Both the position numbers and the translations under genes were made by a program. This document shows, in pieces, positions 44,561 through 54,203 of a DNA stretch of 60,813 nt (the first letter of the stretch is position 1; every line of letters begins with the position of its first letter). A model generated the notes under the pieces. The model was not told where the DNA came from and made no database searches. It worked only from the letters and a program-made list of their open reading frames with translations. The stretch lies in the NCBI RefSeq assembly GCF_000285555.1, contig NZ_HE611005.1:1-60813 (forward strand), given 5' to 3'. Source of the DNA: Kurthia massiliensis (GTDB lineage: Bacteria; Bacillota; Bacilli; Bacillales_A; Planococcaceae).

Positions 44561-46045
44561 TCACCCCTCCCGCTGTAAAATCGCTTCGATATAAATAGAT
44601 GGATTGGCTAACACATTTGCCGCATCTAATACGTATGGCATCATTAGCTCTGCCCCTGCGCCTAATGCAATCGACAATGCACCGAGTACAGCCATGACAC
44701 CGAGCATCGTTTTCGGCAATCGTACTTTCTCTTCTTTCGGAATAATCGTTTCACCGAAAATCGACTGTAGAAATACACGTAACAGTGCGTACAACACGAC
44801 GACACTCGATGCAAAGCCAACTGCAAGCATGACGTAGTTGCCCGATGCAATTAAGCCTTCCCCGATTAAAATTTTCCCTGGGAATCCACTTAACGGTGGT
44901 ACCCCGACGAGCGCCAACATGACGATAAAAAATAGCCACCCAAATATCGGATACGGTCGAATCAGTCCACTCATATCGGTATAAGCAGTATGATTTGTGA
45001 CATAAATCATCGTACCGACAATTAAAAACAATAACGCTTTCGCAATCATGTCGTGCATCGTATAAATGACAGCACCTGCGTAGGCTGTTTCATTGTTCGC
45101 ACCGACTGCGAGCAATACGAAGCCGACACCGATTAATACGTTGAACGCTGCAATTTGGCGTAAATCACGATAAGCGAGCGCCCCGATACAACCGAGCACA
45201 ATCGTCAACATCGCCATCATACCGATGAGCGTATGCGTCACTGCAGCATGCGTCGTAAACATTAACGTAAACGTACGGAGAATCGCATATACCCCGACTT
45301 TCGTCAGCAATGCCCCAAACATCGCTGCAATCGGTACAGGTGGTACGCTGTAGGAACCTGGTAGCCAGAAAAATAATAGTAGCCCACCTTTTAAAGCAAA
45401 GACGACGAGTAGTAGTAGCGCGACTGTCGTAATCAGTGGGTCCGCGCCGACTTGTTGCGCACGCTCGGCAATATGTGCCATATTAAGCGTCCCCAGTGTG
45501 CCGTATAAAAAGGCAATCGCCACTAAAAACAGCCATGATGCGACGATATTGATGAGGACGTACTTCAGTGATTCTCGTAGTTGAATCGTTTGACTACCGA
45601 GTGTAATCAATGCATAAGATGCTAACAACATCACTTCAAAACAAACGAATAAATTAAAAATATCGCCTGTTAAAAATGAACCGTTCACCCCTGCAAGCAT
45701 GAGAAGCATCAATGGATAAACGAACATCTTTTCATACGCTAGTGTAAACGAACGAAAACCGTAAACGATACAACAAAGCGTAACGATATTCGCGACGAGC
45801 ACGAGCAACACAGCAAGTGGGTCGGCGACGAATAAAATACCGAACGGCGCTTCCCAACCACCGAAGTCGAGTCGTTGAATCCCTGCTTCATGCACGTCAC
45901 GTAGCAACACACTACTGATCGCGATTAATGCAAACATCGTCATAACGACGAGTACGCGTTGAACGATTGGCGAATGCCTGAAAAAGATTAATACTACCGC
46001 GACGAGCACGGGTAAAACGAGTGGCATTGCGACTAAGTTATTCAT
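44561..46045 (-). CDS. mnhD: Na+/H+ antiporter subunit D
   Basis: About 494 residues, 14 membrane helices, homologous to complex I antiporter-like subunits. The ion-path Lys/Glu helices are visible (VCFEVMLLASYALI; VFALKGGLLLFFWLP with its Lys). ATG 46045 has AAGAGGTG six bases before it and overlaps mnhC by 8 bases. Confidence 0.94.
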   Translation of the reverse strand: MNNLVAMPLVLPVLVAVVLIFFRHSPIVQRVLVVMTMFALIAISSVLLRDVHEAGIQRLDFGGWEAPFGILFVADPLAVLLVLVANIVTLCCIVYGFRSFTLAYEKMFVYPLMLLMLAGVNGSFLTGDIFNLFVCFEVMLLASYALITLGSQTIQLRESLKYVLINIVASWLFLVAIAFLYGTLGTLNMAHIAERAQQVGADPLITTVALLLLVVFALKGGLLLFFWLPGSYSVPPVPIAAMFGALLTKVGVYAILRTFTLMFTTHAAVTHTLIGMMAMLTIVLGCIGALAYRDLRQIAAFNVLIGVGFVLLAVGANNETAYAGAVIYTMHDMIAKALLFLIVGTMIYVTNHTAYTDMSGLIRPYPIFGWLFFIVMLALVGVPPLSGFPGKILIGEGLIASGNYVMLAVGFASSVVVLYALLRVFLQSIFGETIIPKEEKVRLPKTMLGVMAVLGALSIALGAGAELMMPYVLDAANVLANPSIYIEAILQREG

Positions 46046-46382
46046 GTTCATCACCTCTTAGTTGCTCCATGTCGTCTGTACCATTCGTTTTGTACGTACG
46101 GAATGCGAGCACGAGCACAAACGCAGTCACCGCAAAACTAATGACAATCGCTGTTAAAATGAGCGCTTGTGGCAATGCATCTGTATAAGGCCCGTCTGCT
46201 GTTTGATTTCCGAGTAGTGGTGCCTCTCCTTTTTTCACTTCACCGATCGTTAAAATGAGTAAATGCACCGCGTGGGACAATAAAGCTGTACCTAAAATGA
46301 TGCGCGTCACATTACGCGACAACACAAAATATGTCGCGACACTAATGAGTACGCCGATTAACAAAATCATTATCGTTTCCAT
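46038..46382 (-). CDS. mnhC: Na+/H+ antiporter subunit C
   Basis: 114 residues, three membrane helices, NuoK-like (ILGTALLSHAVHLLIL, ALPQALILTAIVISFAVTAF). It overlaps mnhB by 13 bases. Confidence 0.94.
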   Translation of the reverse strand: METIMILLIGVLISVATYFVLSRNVTRIILGTALLSHAVHLLILTIGEVKKGEAPLLGNQTADGPYTDALPQALILTAIVISFAVTAFVLVLAFRTYKTNGTDDMEQLRGDEHE

Positions 46383-46813
46383 TCATCTTCAGTCCCTTCC
46401 GCAATACTCACAATAATCGTCATGACGACGCCGACGACCGTTAAAGCTACCCCTAATTCAAAAATCATGACCGTACCGAGTTCTTTTTCACCTAAAAACG
46501 GAATGTGAAAATCTTTCGCTACTTGCGTTAAAAAATCATGACCGAACAGTACCGATGAAAATCCAGTGCCGACCGCTAAAAATACACCGATGGCCGCGAG
46601 CACTTTGAAATCAATCGGAATACCCGCTTTCACTTTTTCAATATCGTACGTGACATATAGTAAAACGAAGGCACTCGCAATAACGAGCCCACCGATAAAA
46701 CCGCCACCTGGTGAATAGTGCCCTGCAAAAAACAAATAAATTGCAAGCGTTAAAATAATAAAGACGATAAAACGGGCGACCGTTCGTAAAATGACATCAT
46801 TAATTCTCATCAT
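46370..46813 (-). CDS. mnhB: Na+/H+ antiporter subunit B
   Basis: 147 residues, four membrane helices, with FFAGHYSPGGGFIGGLVIASAF, the MnhB hallmark. Its ATG overlaps the mnhA stop (ATGA), with GGAGG nine bases upstream. Confidence 0.95.
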   Translation of the reverse strand: MMRINDVILRTVARFIVFIILTLAIYLFFAGHYSPGGGFIGGLVIASAFVLLYVTYDIEKVKAGIPIDFKVLAAIGVFLAVGTGFSSVLFGHDFLTQVAKDFHIPFLGEKELGTVMIFELGVALTVVGVVMTIIVSIAEGTEDEWKR

Positions 46814-49209
46814 TCATGATCGCCTCCTTTTTTTGCTTTAAATTTCATCATCGTATACACACCGAGCCCCGCAATGCACAGCACGACCACTTCTAGCATC
46901 GTATCGAATGCACGGAAATCTCCTAAAATCGTATTGACGATATTTTTACCGCCAGCTAGTTCATATGCATTTTCGAAATATGACGAAATCGTTTTAAATT
47001 CATTAAAGTAAATCACCGATAACGCGACCGCGACGACGAGCATGCCGACCGCCACTGAAATGATCGCATTCGTTACTTTCACATGAACTGTTGAACGTTC
47101 GCGCTTCCATTCTGGTAAATATGTAAAGCATAGTAAAAACAAGACGGTCGTTACGGACTCAACGATTAATTGCGTCAACGCTAGATCCGGTGCGCGGAAA
47201 ATAACGAAGAAAATCGATACACCGAAGCCGAGTACACCGTTTAATACGACCGCTGTAACACGTGACTTCACAAATAACATCGCAATTGCAGCAATCGCCA
47301 TAACGAAGACGAGTAGTACTTCGTAAATGTGAACGGTCGCATTGTTCGCAACGCTAAAGCGGAACGTATCTTGCCAAATGAAAAAGCTTCCGACGACGAC
47401 GATGACGAACACGTAAATATACAACATATAATGGCGGAATGAACGCGTCATATAGAGCTTCGTAATAAATGATGAGACCGTCACACTTTCAACGAGTGCT
47501 CGATCAAATAAGCTATTCAACGTTAGCTTTTGTGGGAACGCATCGTAAATGCGGCGCCACGTTGAAAGCGTCATATAAAGCAGTAAACCGAATACGATAA
47601 TGCCGATTGTCATCAATAGCTCGGTATTAAAGCCGTGCCATGCATACACTTTCGGTGCAAGTTCTTCCATCGGTGCCAATGTTGGAAATACGCTTAACAT
47701 CGCTGGTGCGAGCACGTATTTAACGAGCACGTTCGGGAAGAAGAAAATACCGATGACGAATGCGACAAGGACGAACGGCGAAATGAGCATACCGATTGGC
47801 GCTTCATGAATTTTACGCACCGCCAACAATTCGGTTTTTTGACCAAGGAACGTTTTAAAAATAATGATCATACAATAAATAAACGTAAACACACTCGCCA
47901 CCCAAGCGATTATTGGAATCACAGCCGTCACCGTTGAAAGCGATAATGTGTCAATCGACGTCATTTCTAATGCTGACGTTAAAAACATTTCTTTACTTAA
48001 GAAGCCGTTAAATGGTGGTAGCCCAGCCATTGATAAACTACCGATAACGGCGATTGTAAACGTCGCCGGCATAATCGTCATTAAGCCACCAAGTTTTCGA
48101 ACGTCACGTGTCCCCGCTTCGTGGTCAATAATACCGACCATCATAAATAACGCACCTTTAAACGTAGAATGGTTCACAAGGTGGAACAGCGCAACGAACG
48201 ACGCTTCTGCATAAATAATCGCTTCTGTCGGCACGTCGATATGATAAGCAATCGAACCCATGCCGAATAAGCTCATGATCATGCCGAGTTGGCTGACCGT
48301 TGAAAATGCGAGTAATGCTTTTAAATCGGTCTGTTTGACGGCGTTAAACGAACCCCAAAACAGCGTAATAAGCCCGACAAATGTGACAATCCAAAACCAG
48401 CTCATATGATACGCAAAAATTGGCGTCATACGCGCGACGATATAAATGCCGGCTTTCACCATCGTCGCTGAATGTAAATAAGCACTTACTGGCGTTGGTG
48501 CTTCCATCGCCTGTGGTAACCAAATATGGAATGGGAACTGAGCCGATTTCGTAAATGCACCGAGTAAAATGCAAAGTAGTGCTGCGATAAATAACGGTTC
48601 CGTTGAAATCGTCGACGCTTGCGCAATAATTTCACGAATGCTAAATGTATCGGTTAAGACGTATAGCATTAAAAAGCCTGCGAGCATGGCGATACCGCCT
48701 GTGACCGTAATGAGCATCGACTTACGCGCGCCATGTCGTGATGCGCGACGGTGATGCCAAAATGCGATGAGTAAAAATGACGATACGCTCGTCAACTCCC
48801 AAAACGCATATAAAACGATTAAGTTGTCTGAGAACACGACGCCGAGCATCGCGCCCATGAATAATAATAAATAGCAGTAAAAATGATGAAGTGCTTCTTT
48901 TGTGGATAAGTAGAAAATGGCATAAAAGACGACGAGCGTCCCGACGCCGGTAATTAACAAACTAAACAACATACTTAAACCATCTAAGTACGTCGTAAAC
49001 TGTATGCCGAGGGATGGCATCCAATTGATCGTGTAGGTAATCGTTTCACCGGAGGCAATGTGTGGTATAAAACGAACGAGTAAGATGAACGCGGTAATGG
49101 GCGCAGCAAGTACAAACCAGCCGATCCATTTCCTCGTAATATAGTGGTGTAAAAATGGTATGAACGCCGCCATAAGAAGCGGCAATATAATCGCAATATG
49201 TATCGTCAC
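46810..49209 (-). CDS. mnhA: Na+/H+ antiporter subunit A
   Basis: 799 residues, about 21 membrane helices. An NuoL-like domain (about 1-500; FWELTSVSSFLLIAFWHHR, GAFTKSAQFPFHIWLPQAMEAPTPVSAYLHSATMVKAG in outline) is followed by the fused C-terminal MbhD/E-like part (VVLNGVLGFGVSIFFVIFRAPDLALTQL). Full length, GTG start preceded by GAAGGGAG. First gene of the seven-gene operon; the complex supports Na+ and pH tolerance using proton motive force. Confidence 0.96.
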   Translation of the reverse strand: MTIHIAIILPLLMAAFIPFLHHYITRKWIGWFVLAAPITAFILLVRFIPHIASGETITYTINWMPSLGIQFTTYLDGLSMLFSLLITGVGTLVVFYAIFYLSTKEALHHFYCYLLLFMGAMLGVVFSDNLIVLYAFWELTSVSSFLLIAFWHHRRASRHGARKSMLITVTGGIAMLAGFLMLYVLTDTFSIREIIAQASTISTEPLFIAALLCILLGAFTKSAQFPFHIWLPQAMEAPTPVSAYLHSATMVKAGIYIVARMTPIFAYHMSWFWIVTFVGLITLFWGSFNAVKQTDLKALLAFSTVSQLGMIMSLFGMGSIAYHIDVPTEAIIYAEASFVALFHLVNHSTFKGALFMMVGIIDHEAGTRDVRKLGGLMTIMPATFTIAVIGSLSMAGLPPFNGFLSKEMFLTSALEMTSIDTLSLSTVTAVIPIIAWVASVFTFIYCMIIIFKTFLGQKTELLAVRKIHEAPIGMLISPFVLVAFVIGIFFFPNVLVKYVLAPAMLSVFPTLAPMEELAPKVYAWHGFNTELLMTIGIIVFGLLLYMTLSTWRRIYDAFPQKLTLNSLFDRALVESVTVSSFITKLYMTRSFRHYMLYIYVFVIVVVGSFFIWQDTFRFSVANNATVHIYEVLLVFVMAIAAIAMLFVKSRVTAVVLNGVLGFGVSIFFVIFRAPDLALTQLIVESVTTVLFLLCFTYLPEWKRERSTVHVKVTNAIISVAVGMLVVAVALSVIYFNEFKTISSYFENAYELAGGKNIVNTILGDFRAFDTMLEVVVLCIAGLGVYTMMKFKAKKGGDHE

Positions 49210-49392
49210 AAACGCGTTTCTCCCTTCTCAATCAACTACTTTCTTTTTTATTTTCATGCTAATTCATACAAAAATAATCTTTTTTATGTTATTTTTATAC
49301 TAAAAATTATACACAAATAGCGCCTGTTTTTCATTTCAAAACAGTGGTCGCGGCTAAATAAATGACGACTTTTGAAGAAAGTGGGGATTTTT

Positions 49393-50073
49393 TTGAAATA
49401 TATACGTGGCAGAATGAATGAAAGTATTTTAGTATGTGTGTACTACGGTCCAAACGGTGAACGATTAATGCGTCGAGGTCATGAAATTGCGCATATGCTC
49501 GATTGTCCATTGTACGTTTTAACGGTCGATCGCTTACCTGTGGATGAATTTAACGCCACAAAACTTGAAAATTTAAAACTGTGGACAACTTTAGCAGAGG
49601 AATTAGAAGTTGAAGAATTTATTGTGCGCGATGATGAACAACGACCGATTCAACGTGTCATCGCTGAAGTGTGCCAACAATTAAATATTACCCAAGTTGT
49701 CATCGGTCAAACAGCGCAAAGTCGTTGGGAAGAAATTACGAAAGGTTCTTTCGTTAATTTATTGTTGAAAGCTTTACCATTTGTCGATCTACACGTCGTC
49801 TCTGTAGAGCGTGAAGTTATCGGTGCAGAGGATGCGAAATTTGAGAACGGGGAACGTGCGTATTTAATTAAAGATGGCGATCGTTATTACGTGTCGTTCG
49901 TATCACGTGAGCACGTCGTATGCGAAGGGATTTTCTTTAAAGAACTCGGCACCGATTTTGATAACGGTGTATTTAAGTTTATGTACAAAGGCGCGCTCCA
50001 TGAGGTCAATATTGATGATGGTAATATCGATGACATCGACGCGAAAAAGTTTCCAGAGTTTGAAACGATTTAG
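49393..50073 (+). CDS. KdpD/Usp-like domain protein without kinase
   Basis: About 226 residues. Residues about 8-145 resemble the universal-stress domain of KdpD (ILVCVYYGPNGERLMRRGHEIA, VVIGQTAQSRWEEITKGSFVNLLL). The C-terminal part (about 150-226) is acidic and unrecognised. The ATP-binding Walker A of the KdpD N-terminus and all kinase domains are missing. TTG 49393 has GTGGGGA before it; an ATG at 49414 is an alternative start. It is divergent from mnhA, suggesting a link with cation or second-messenger sensing, but this is inference. Confidence 0.7.
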   Translation: MKYIRGRMNESILVCVYYGPNGERLMRRGHEIAHMLDCPLYVLTVDRLPVDEFNATKLENLKLWTTLAEELEVEEFIVRDDEQRPIQRVIAEVCQQLNITQVVIGQTAQSRWEEITKGSFVNLLLKALPFVDLHVVSVEREVIGAEDAKFENGERAYLIKDGDRYYVSFVSREHVVCEGIFFKELGTDFDNGVFKFMYKGALHEVNIDDGNIDDIDAKKFPEFETI

Positions 50074-50095
50074 TAGCTCATTAGCCAACATATAA

Positions 50096-50137
50096 AAAAC
50101 GCATCATTTTTCTAATATAGAAAATGATGCGTTTTTT
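50096..50137 (+). terminator. Terminator of KdpD/Usp-like gene
   Basis: AACGCATCATTTT / GAAAATGATGCGTT stem with TTTTTT tail. Confidence 0.88.
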
Positions 50138-50154
50138 AATGCAAAAATAGTGAT

Positions 50155-50243
50155 TCATTTCGGGTAGACGCTTGCCGCGGGCACGACCTCAACTAATTTT
50201 TGTCGGGCGAAGCCGCCAAAAATGGATTTTCGGCACGCGCAAA
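50155..50243. repeat. GC-rich intergenic repeat relic
   Basis: A GC-rich island (GACGCTTGCCGCGGGCACG..., GTCGGGCGAAGCCGCC, TTCGGCACGCGC) in an otherwise AT-rich spacer. It resembles the widespread Bacillales intergenic repeat with CGCTTTCCGCGGGC, here incomplete and without its usual second half. No reading frame. The rest of 50.14-50.41 kb shows only a GGAGG site for the next gene. Confidence 0.45.
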
Positions 50244-50409
50244 ATATTTGACTTCTCCTGCTTCTAATGAAAAAAAACTAGCGAGTAAACGTGCTTCCTC
50301 TTAATTCTTTACAAACATCACATTTTTTTACACATACTTTATATAGCTCCTACACGTGCTTCATAATGTTTCGATAAAGTTATTTTATACCATTAAAGGA
50401 GGAATTTAT

Positions 50410-51792
50410 ATGAAATTTCCAGCAAAAAAAATGACCTCATTTCTTGCAAGTGCCGTGTTAACAACGAGTGTACTAACGACGACACATACAGCACATGCAA
50501 AATCAAAACCCACAACACCAAAAAATATTATTTTCTTAGTCGGTGATGGTATGGGAACCTCCTATACGTCCGCATATCGTTATATGCAGCAGGAACCTCT
50601 TCAACAATTCGTTTCTCAAACAACATTAGATCGCTATTTAGTCGGCCAACAGATGACGTATCCAGAAGACCCTTCACAAAATGTGACAGACTCCGCTTCC
50701 GCTGCGACAGCCATGTCTGCAGGTATTAAAACTTACAACAGTGCCATTGCGGTCGATAACGATAAAACTGCTGTCAAAACCGTATTAGAACGCGCGAAAG
50801 AACTCGGCAAATCAACAGGCCTCGTAGCAACGTCTGAAATTACACATGCTACCCCAGCAGCATTCGGTGCCCACGATGAATCACGTAAAAATATGGATGC
50901 CATTGCAGACGATTATTTTGACGAACTCGTAAAAGGAAAACATAAAATAGATGTCCTACTAGGCGGTGGTAAATCTAATTTTGTTCGTCAAGATCGCGAT
51001 TTAACAAAGGAATTTTCAAAAGCAGGCTTTCATTACGTAACAACGAAAGCCGCTCTTCAAAAAAATAAAAAACCCCAATTACTCGGCTTATTTGCAGATG
51101 GTGGATTAGATAAAAAAATCGACCGCGCAAGTGACACACCATCGCTAAAAGATATGACGACAGCGGCTTTAAAACAATTGAAAAAAGATCAAGACGGCTT
51201 TTTCTTAATGGTAGAAGGCAGCCAAATTGATTGGGCCGGTCATGATAACGACATCGTTGCGGCGATGAGTGAAATGGAGGATTTCGATGCTGCCTTCCAG
51301 AAAGCGATTAATTATGCGAAAAAAGATAAAAATACCTTAGTCATTGCCACAGCTGATCACTCAACAGGTGGCTTTTCAGTCGCAGCCAATGGCGATTACA
51401 ACTGGAACCCAGAGGTACTCACTGCATTTAAAAGAACCCCCGATTATTTAGCAGCTCAAATTGCGGCTGGCGCAGACGTAGAGACGACATTAAAGAAATA
51501 CATTGATTTAGAATTAACACCAAAAGAAATCGAGCGTGTTCAAAATGCTGCGTCTAAAACTAAATTAAAGGATATTGATAATGCAATTGAGCAAATTGCA
51601 AACGAACGTTCTAATACAGGTTGGACGACAGGTGGCCATACAGGTGAAGATGTAAACGTCTATGCATACGGTCCACAATCAGAGCAATTTGCAGGTCATC
51701 TCGACAATACTGACCAAGCAAAAATCATCTTTAATTTATTAGAAAAAAACGGCAAATCAAAAACGCCGATTCAAGACAAACCAATGCAATAA
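50410..51792 (+). CDS. Secreted alkaline phosphatase (PhoA family)
   Basis: About 460 residues from ATG 50410 (AAAGGAGGA upstream). Signal peptide ends near AHA (about residue 33). Metal and nucleophile motifs: VGDGMG, VTDSASAATAMSAG (nucleophile Ser), SEITHATPAAFGAHD, EGSQIDWAGHDND, ATADHSTGG and GWTTGGHTGEDV. It releases phosphate from monoesters outside the cell. Fourteen bases upstream of a lipoprotein gene, forming an operon. No clear Pho box was picked out by eye. Confidence 0.95.
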   Translation: MKFPAKKMTSFLASAVLTTSVLTTTHTAHAKSKPTTPKNIIFLVGDGMGTSYTSAYRYMQQEPLQQFVSQTTLDRYLVGQQMTYPEDPSQNVTDSASAATAMSAGIKTYNSAIAVDNDKTAVKTVLERAKELGKSTGLVATSEITHATPAAFGAHDESRKNMDAIADDYFDELVKGKHKIDVLLGGGKSNFVRQDRDLTKEFSKAGFHYVTTKAALQKNKKPQLLGLFADGGLDKKIDRASDTPSLKDMTTAALKQLKKDQDGFFLMVEGSQIDWAGHDNDIVAAMSEMEDFDAAFQKAINYAKKDKNTLVIATADHSTGGFSVAANGDYNWNPEVLTAFKRTPDYLAAQIAAGADVETTLKKYIDLELTPKEIERVQNAASKTKLKDIDNAIEQIANERSNTGWTTGGHTGEDVNVYAYGPQSEQFAGHLDNTDQAKIIFNLLEKNGKSKTPIQDKPMQ

Positions 51793-51806
51793 CCGGAGGC
51801 ACACAG

Positions 51807-52436
51807 ATGAAATTTGTTATATTTTTATTAACTGGAACGCTGTTAGTAGCAGGTTGCCAACAACAGCAAGCAACACAAGTAAATGCCTCGTATGTTGCCA
51901 CACCTGAAAATCAAGATTACGCGAAAAGCTATCCAGGTAACCCCCAAATACCTGATGACCGCACGCTATTACAAACTGGTGATACGATTCAAACGGAAAA
52001 AGGTTTTATGACACTCAAAAAAGCGAATTTTCATCAACAAGTAATTGATATTGGCAACATTAGATTAACGATATATGATACAAAACGCATTCATTTAGAA
52101 CCTGCCTATAGCATGATTGATTATTTCCACCCGCTCGTAGAAGCCGAAACTTTTGATATCGTGAAAGCATTTGTGACGATTGAAAATCGAGGAACAGAAG
52201 CGCTCAAATTTTCTCCTGTCGCTACAATTACCGCACAAAAGGATACACAAACGTTCGAGCGTGACATTTATTTAGATCATTTAACAGGTTTGATTCAACC
52301 TGGTGAAATCAAACAAGGAAACATCGGTTACATTGCCAATAACGAAGCGTCGATTTGGCAAATAAACACGAGTACGGTATTTGATGAAAACGATGAAAAA
52401 CATGCATCGCATGAAACATTTACATTACATTTTTAA
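51807..52436 (+). CDS. Lipoprotein of unknown function, cotranscribed with phosphatase
   Basis: 209 residues. Lipoprotein signal MKFVIFLLTGTLLVAGC with lipobox LVAGC (Cys 17). The mature domain looks like a beta-sandwich (VKAFVTIENRGTEALKFSPVATI, ITAQKDTQTFERDIY, IQPGEIKQGNIGYI), reminiscent of DUF4352/DUF5068-type domains that add to extracellular complexes. CCGGAGGC precedes the ATG. Linkage suggests a surface role near alkaline phosphatase; this is inference. Confidence 0.78.
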   Translation: MKFVIFLLTGTLLVAGCQQQQATQVNASYVATPENQDYAKSYPGNPQIPDDRTLLQTGDTIQTEKGFMTLKKANFHQQVIDIGNIRLTIYDTKRIHLEPAYSMIDYFHPLVEAETFDIVKAFVTIENRGTEALKFSPVATITAQKDTQTFERDIYLDHLTGLIQPGEIKQGNIGYIANNEASIWQINTSTVFDENDEKHASHETFTLHF

Positions 52437-52440
52437 GCAT

Positions 52441-52472
52441 AAAAAAAGCGATGGGAAAATGCCATCGCTTGT
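52441..52472. terminator. Bidirectional terminator
   Basis: AAGCGATGG-GAAAATG-CCATCGCTT perfect stem between lipoprotein and kinase genes. Confidence 0.85.
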
Positions 52473-53426
52473 TTATGCTTTAATTAAATCTTGAATATCT
52501 TTTAAATGTGGCATCGCTGTAATCGCACCTGATTTTGTCGCTGCCATTGCGCCTAATTGATTGGCAAAGTAAACGTAATTGAATGCTTCGTCCATCGTTT
52601 TCGGCATGCCATGTAAATGTACTTGGCGTAGCATACCTGACATGAACGCATCGCCTGCGCCTGTCGTATCGACACACGTAATTTTAATTGACGGTACGTG
52701 ACGCGTTTCGCCATTCATAACAACGTACGCACCATTTGCGCCCATCGTTACCATAATCACATCGATGTCGTATTGCGCGATAAGTTTTTGAATACCTGCT
52801 TCAATTGTGTCCGTTTCCATTAAAAATAACAGCTCTTCATCCGCTACTTTTAATAAATTCGCTTTTGATAAAAATTGTGCAATCGTATCGTGGCATTGTT
52901 GTGGGCTTTCCCAACGTAATGGACGAATGTTTGCATCCATCGCTAGTAACGCACCATGTTCAACCGCTAATTCAACGGCTTTTTTCGTCGTTTCAAGCGC
53001 TGTTGGGTGGAACATCGTATTTGAGCAAAAACTAAATACAGACGCTTTCTCAAATGCTTCTTCGTTTAAGTGTTGTGGTTCTACTTGTAAGTCCGGCGTT
53101 TCATCGATGTAGTTTGTGAACATGCGCTCATTGCCATCCAATAAGTGAACATCGACACTCGTTACGCGTTTTTCAGGAATGAGTTTTGCATAATCTAAGT
53201 TGACGCCTTCTTTCGTAATTTCTTGACGTACGAATTCAGAAACTTCGTCATCCCCTGTGAGTGTGATCAATGCGGCTGGTGCGCCAATACGTGCCACACC
53301 CGCTGCGACATTAACTGTCGTTCCCCCTAAAAACTTCGTAAACTGTGTGTTTGTTCGATCATTTGAAATAAAATCAACAAATGCGTCCCCATATAATAAA
53401 ACGAATTCTTTCTTGGACTGTGTCAT
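52473..53426 (-). CDS. PfkB-family carbohydrate kinase (fructokinase-like)
   Basis: 317 residues, ribokinase fold: N-terminal GDAFVDF and FLGGTTVNVAAGVARIG, and the C-terminal PfkB signature DTTGAGDAFMSG (catalytic Asp at GAGD). Length and the NIRPLRWE segment suggest a fructokinase or 2-keto-sugar kinase, but the sugar is not certain and no sugar transporter is adjacent. AAGGAGTA precedes the ATG. Single gene. Confidence 0.87.
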   Translation of the reverse strand: MTQSKKEFVLLYGDAFVDFISNDRTNTQFTKFLGGTTVNVAAGVARIGAPAALITLTGDDEVSEFVRQEITKEGVNLDYAKLIPEKRVTSVDVHLLDGNERMFTNYIDETPDLQVEPQHLNEEAFEKASVFSFCSNTMFHPTALETTKKAVELAVEHGALLAMDANIRPLRWESPQQCHDTIAQFLSKANLLKVADEELLFLMETDTIEAGIQKLIAQYDIDVIMVTMGANGAYVVMNGETRHVPSIKITCVDTTGAGDAFMSGMLRQVHLHGMPKTMDEAFNYVYFANQLGAMAATKSGAITAMPHLKDIQDLIKA

Positions 53427-53605
53427 TAACTATACTCCTTAAATTTAATGGTCTTATTATCGTACCACAGAAGATTCGTAACTTAAAAGTAACTCGAAAA
53501 AGAAATACGTGAATTGTTGTGAAAATGTGAAAATCAGCATAGATGCCTTCATTCGATTTTTGTGACGACAGTTGCTATACTACATTCATAAAGGAGAGGA
53601 TTACT

Positions 53606-54169
53606 ATGACTGTCAATATTCGTCAAGCAAAACCAGAAGATGGTGTACTTGCAGCGCCATTAATCGTCGATGCCATCGGAGAAATCGCTGACCATTTAAC
53701 AGGAGAAACCGATCCAACACGTATTTTAGAGGCACTTGCGACGTTATTTGCCCGCACTGACAATCGCCATTCATACTTAAATACATATGTTGCAGAAGTC
53801 GATGATAACTTTGCAGGCATTATGGTCGTCTACGGTGGTGACCAAGCCCCTACGCTCGATGGCAACTTAGAAAAATGGCTACGAGCAAAAGGTGCGACGG
53901 TGCCGGTTATTGAAATCGAAGCACGCCCTGATGAATTTTACATCGATACGATTTGTACCGACCCAGCATACCGTGGACACGGCGTCGGCACAGCGCTCTT
54001 GCATTATGCTGATGAGGCAGCAAAACAAAAAGGCTACTCAAAAGTATCGCTAAGTGTCGAACAACAAAAGAAACGTGCTCGCGCGCTATATGAACGTGTC
54101 GGCTTCGTTTATTCGGAACCGTGGATGATCATTGGTGAAGAATTCGATCATTTAGTCAAAAACGTATAA
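53606..54169 (+). CDS. GNAT-family N-acetyltransferase
   Basis: About 187 residues. Acetyl-CoA binding motif A is at YIDTICTDPAYRGHGVGTAL (R-G-H-G-V-G), followed by SKVSLSVEQQKKRARALYERVGF. Substrate unknown. ATG 53606 follows AAAGGAGAGG; an upstream in-frame codon at 53543 has no ribosome site. Confidence 0.88.
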   Translation: MTVNIRQAKPEDGVLAAPLIVDAIGEIADHLTGETDPTRILEALATLFARTDNRHSYLNTYVAEVDDNFAGIMVVYGGDQAPTLDGNLEKWLRAKGATVPVIEIEARPDEFYIDTICTDPAYRGHGVGTALLHYADEAAKQKGYSKVSLSVEQQKKRARALYERVGFVYSEPWMIIGEEFDHLVKNV

Positions 54170-54170
54170 C

Positions 54171-54203
54171 AAAAAGGCTACGCCATCTCGGGGTAGCCTT
54201 TTA
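54171..54203. terminator. Bidirectional terminator
   Basis: AAGGCTAC-GCCATCTCGGG-GTAGCCTT stem with A and T flanks. Confidence 0.8.
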
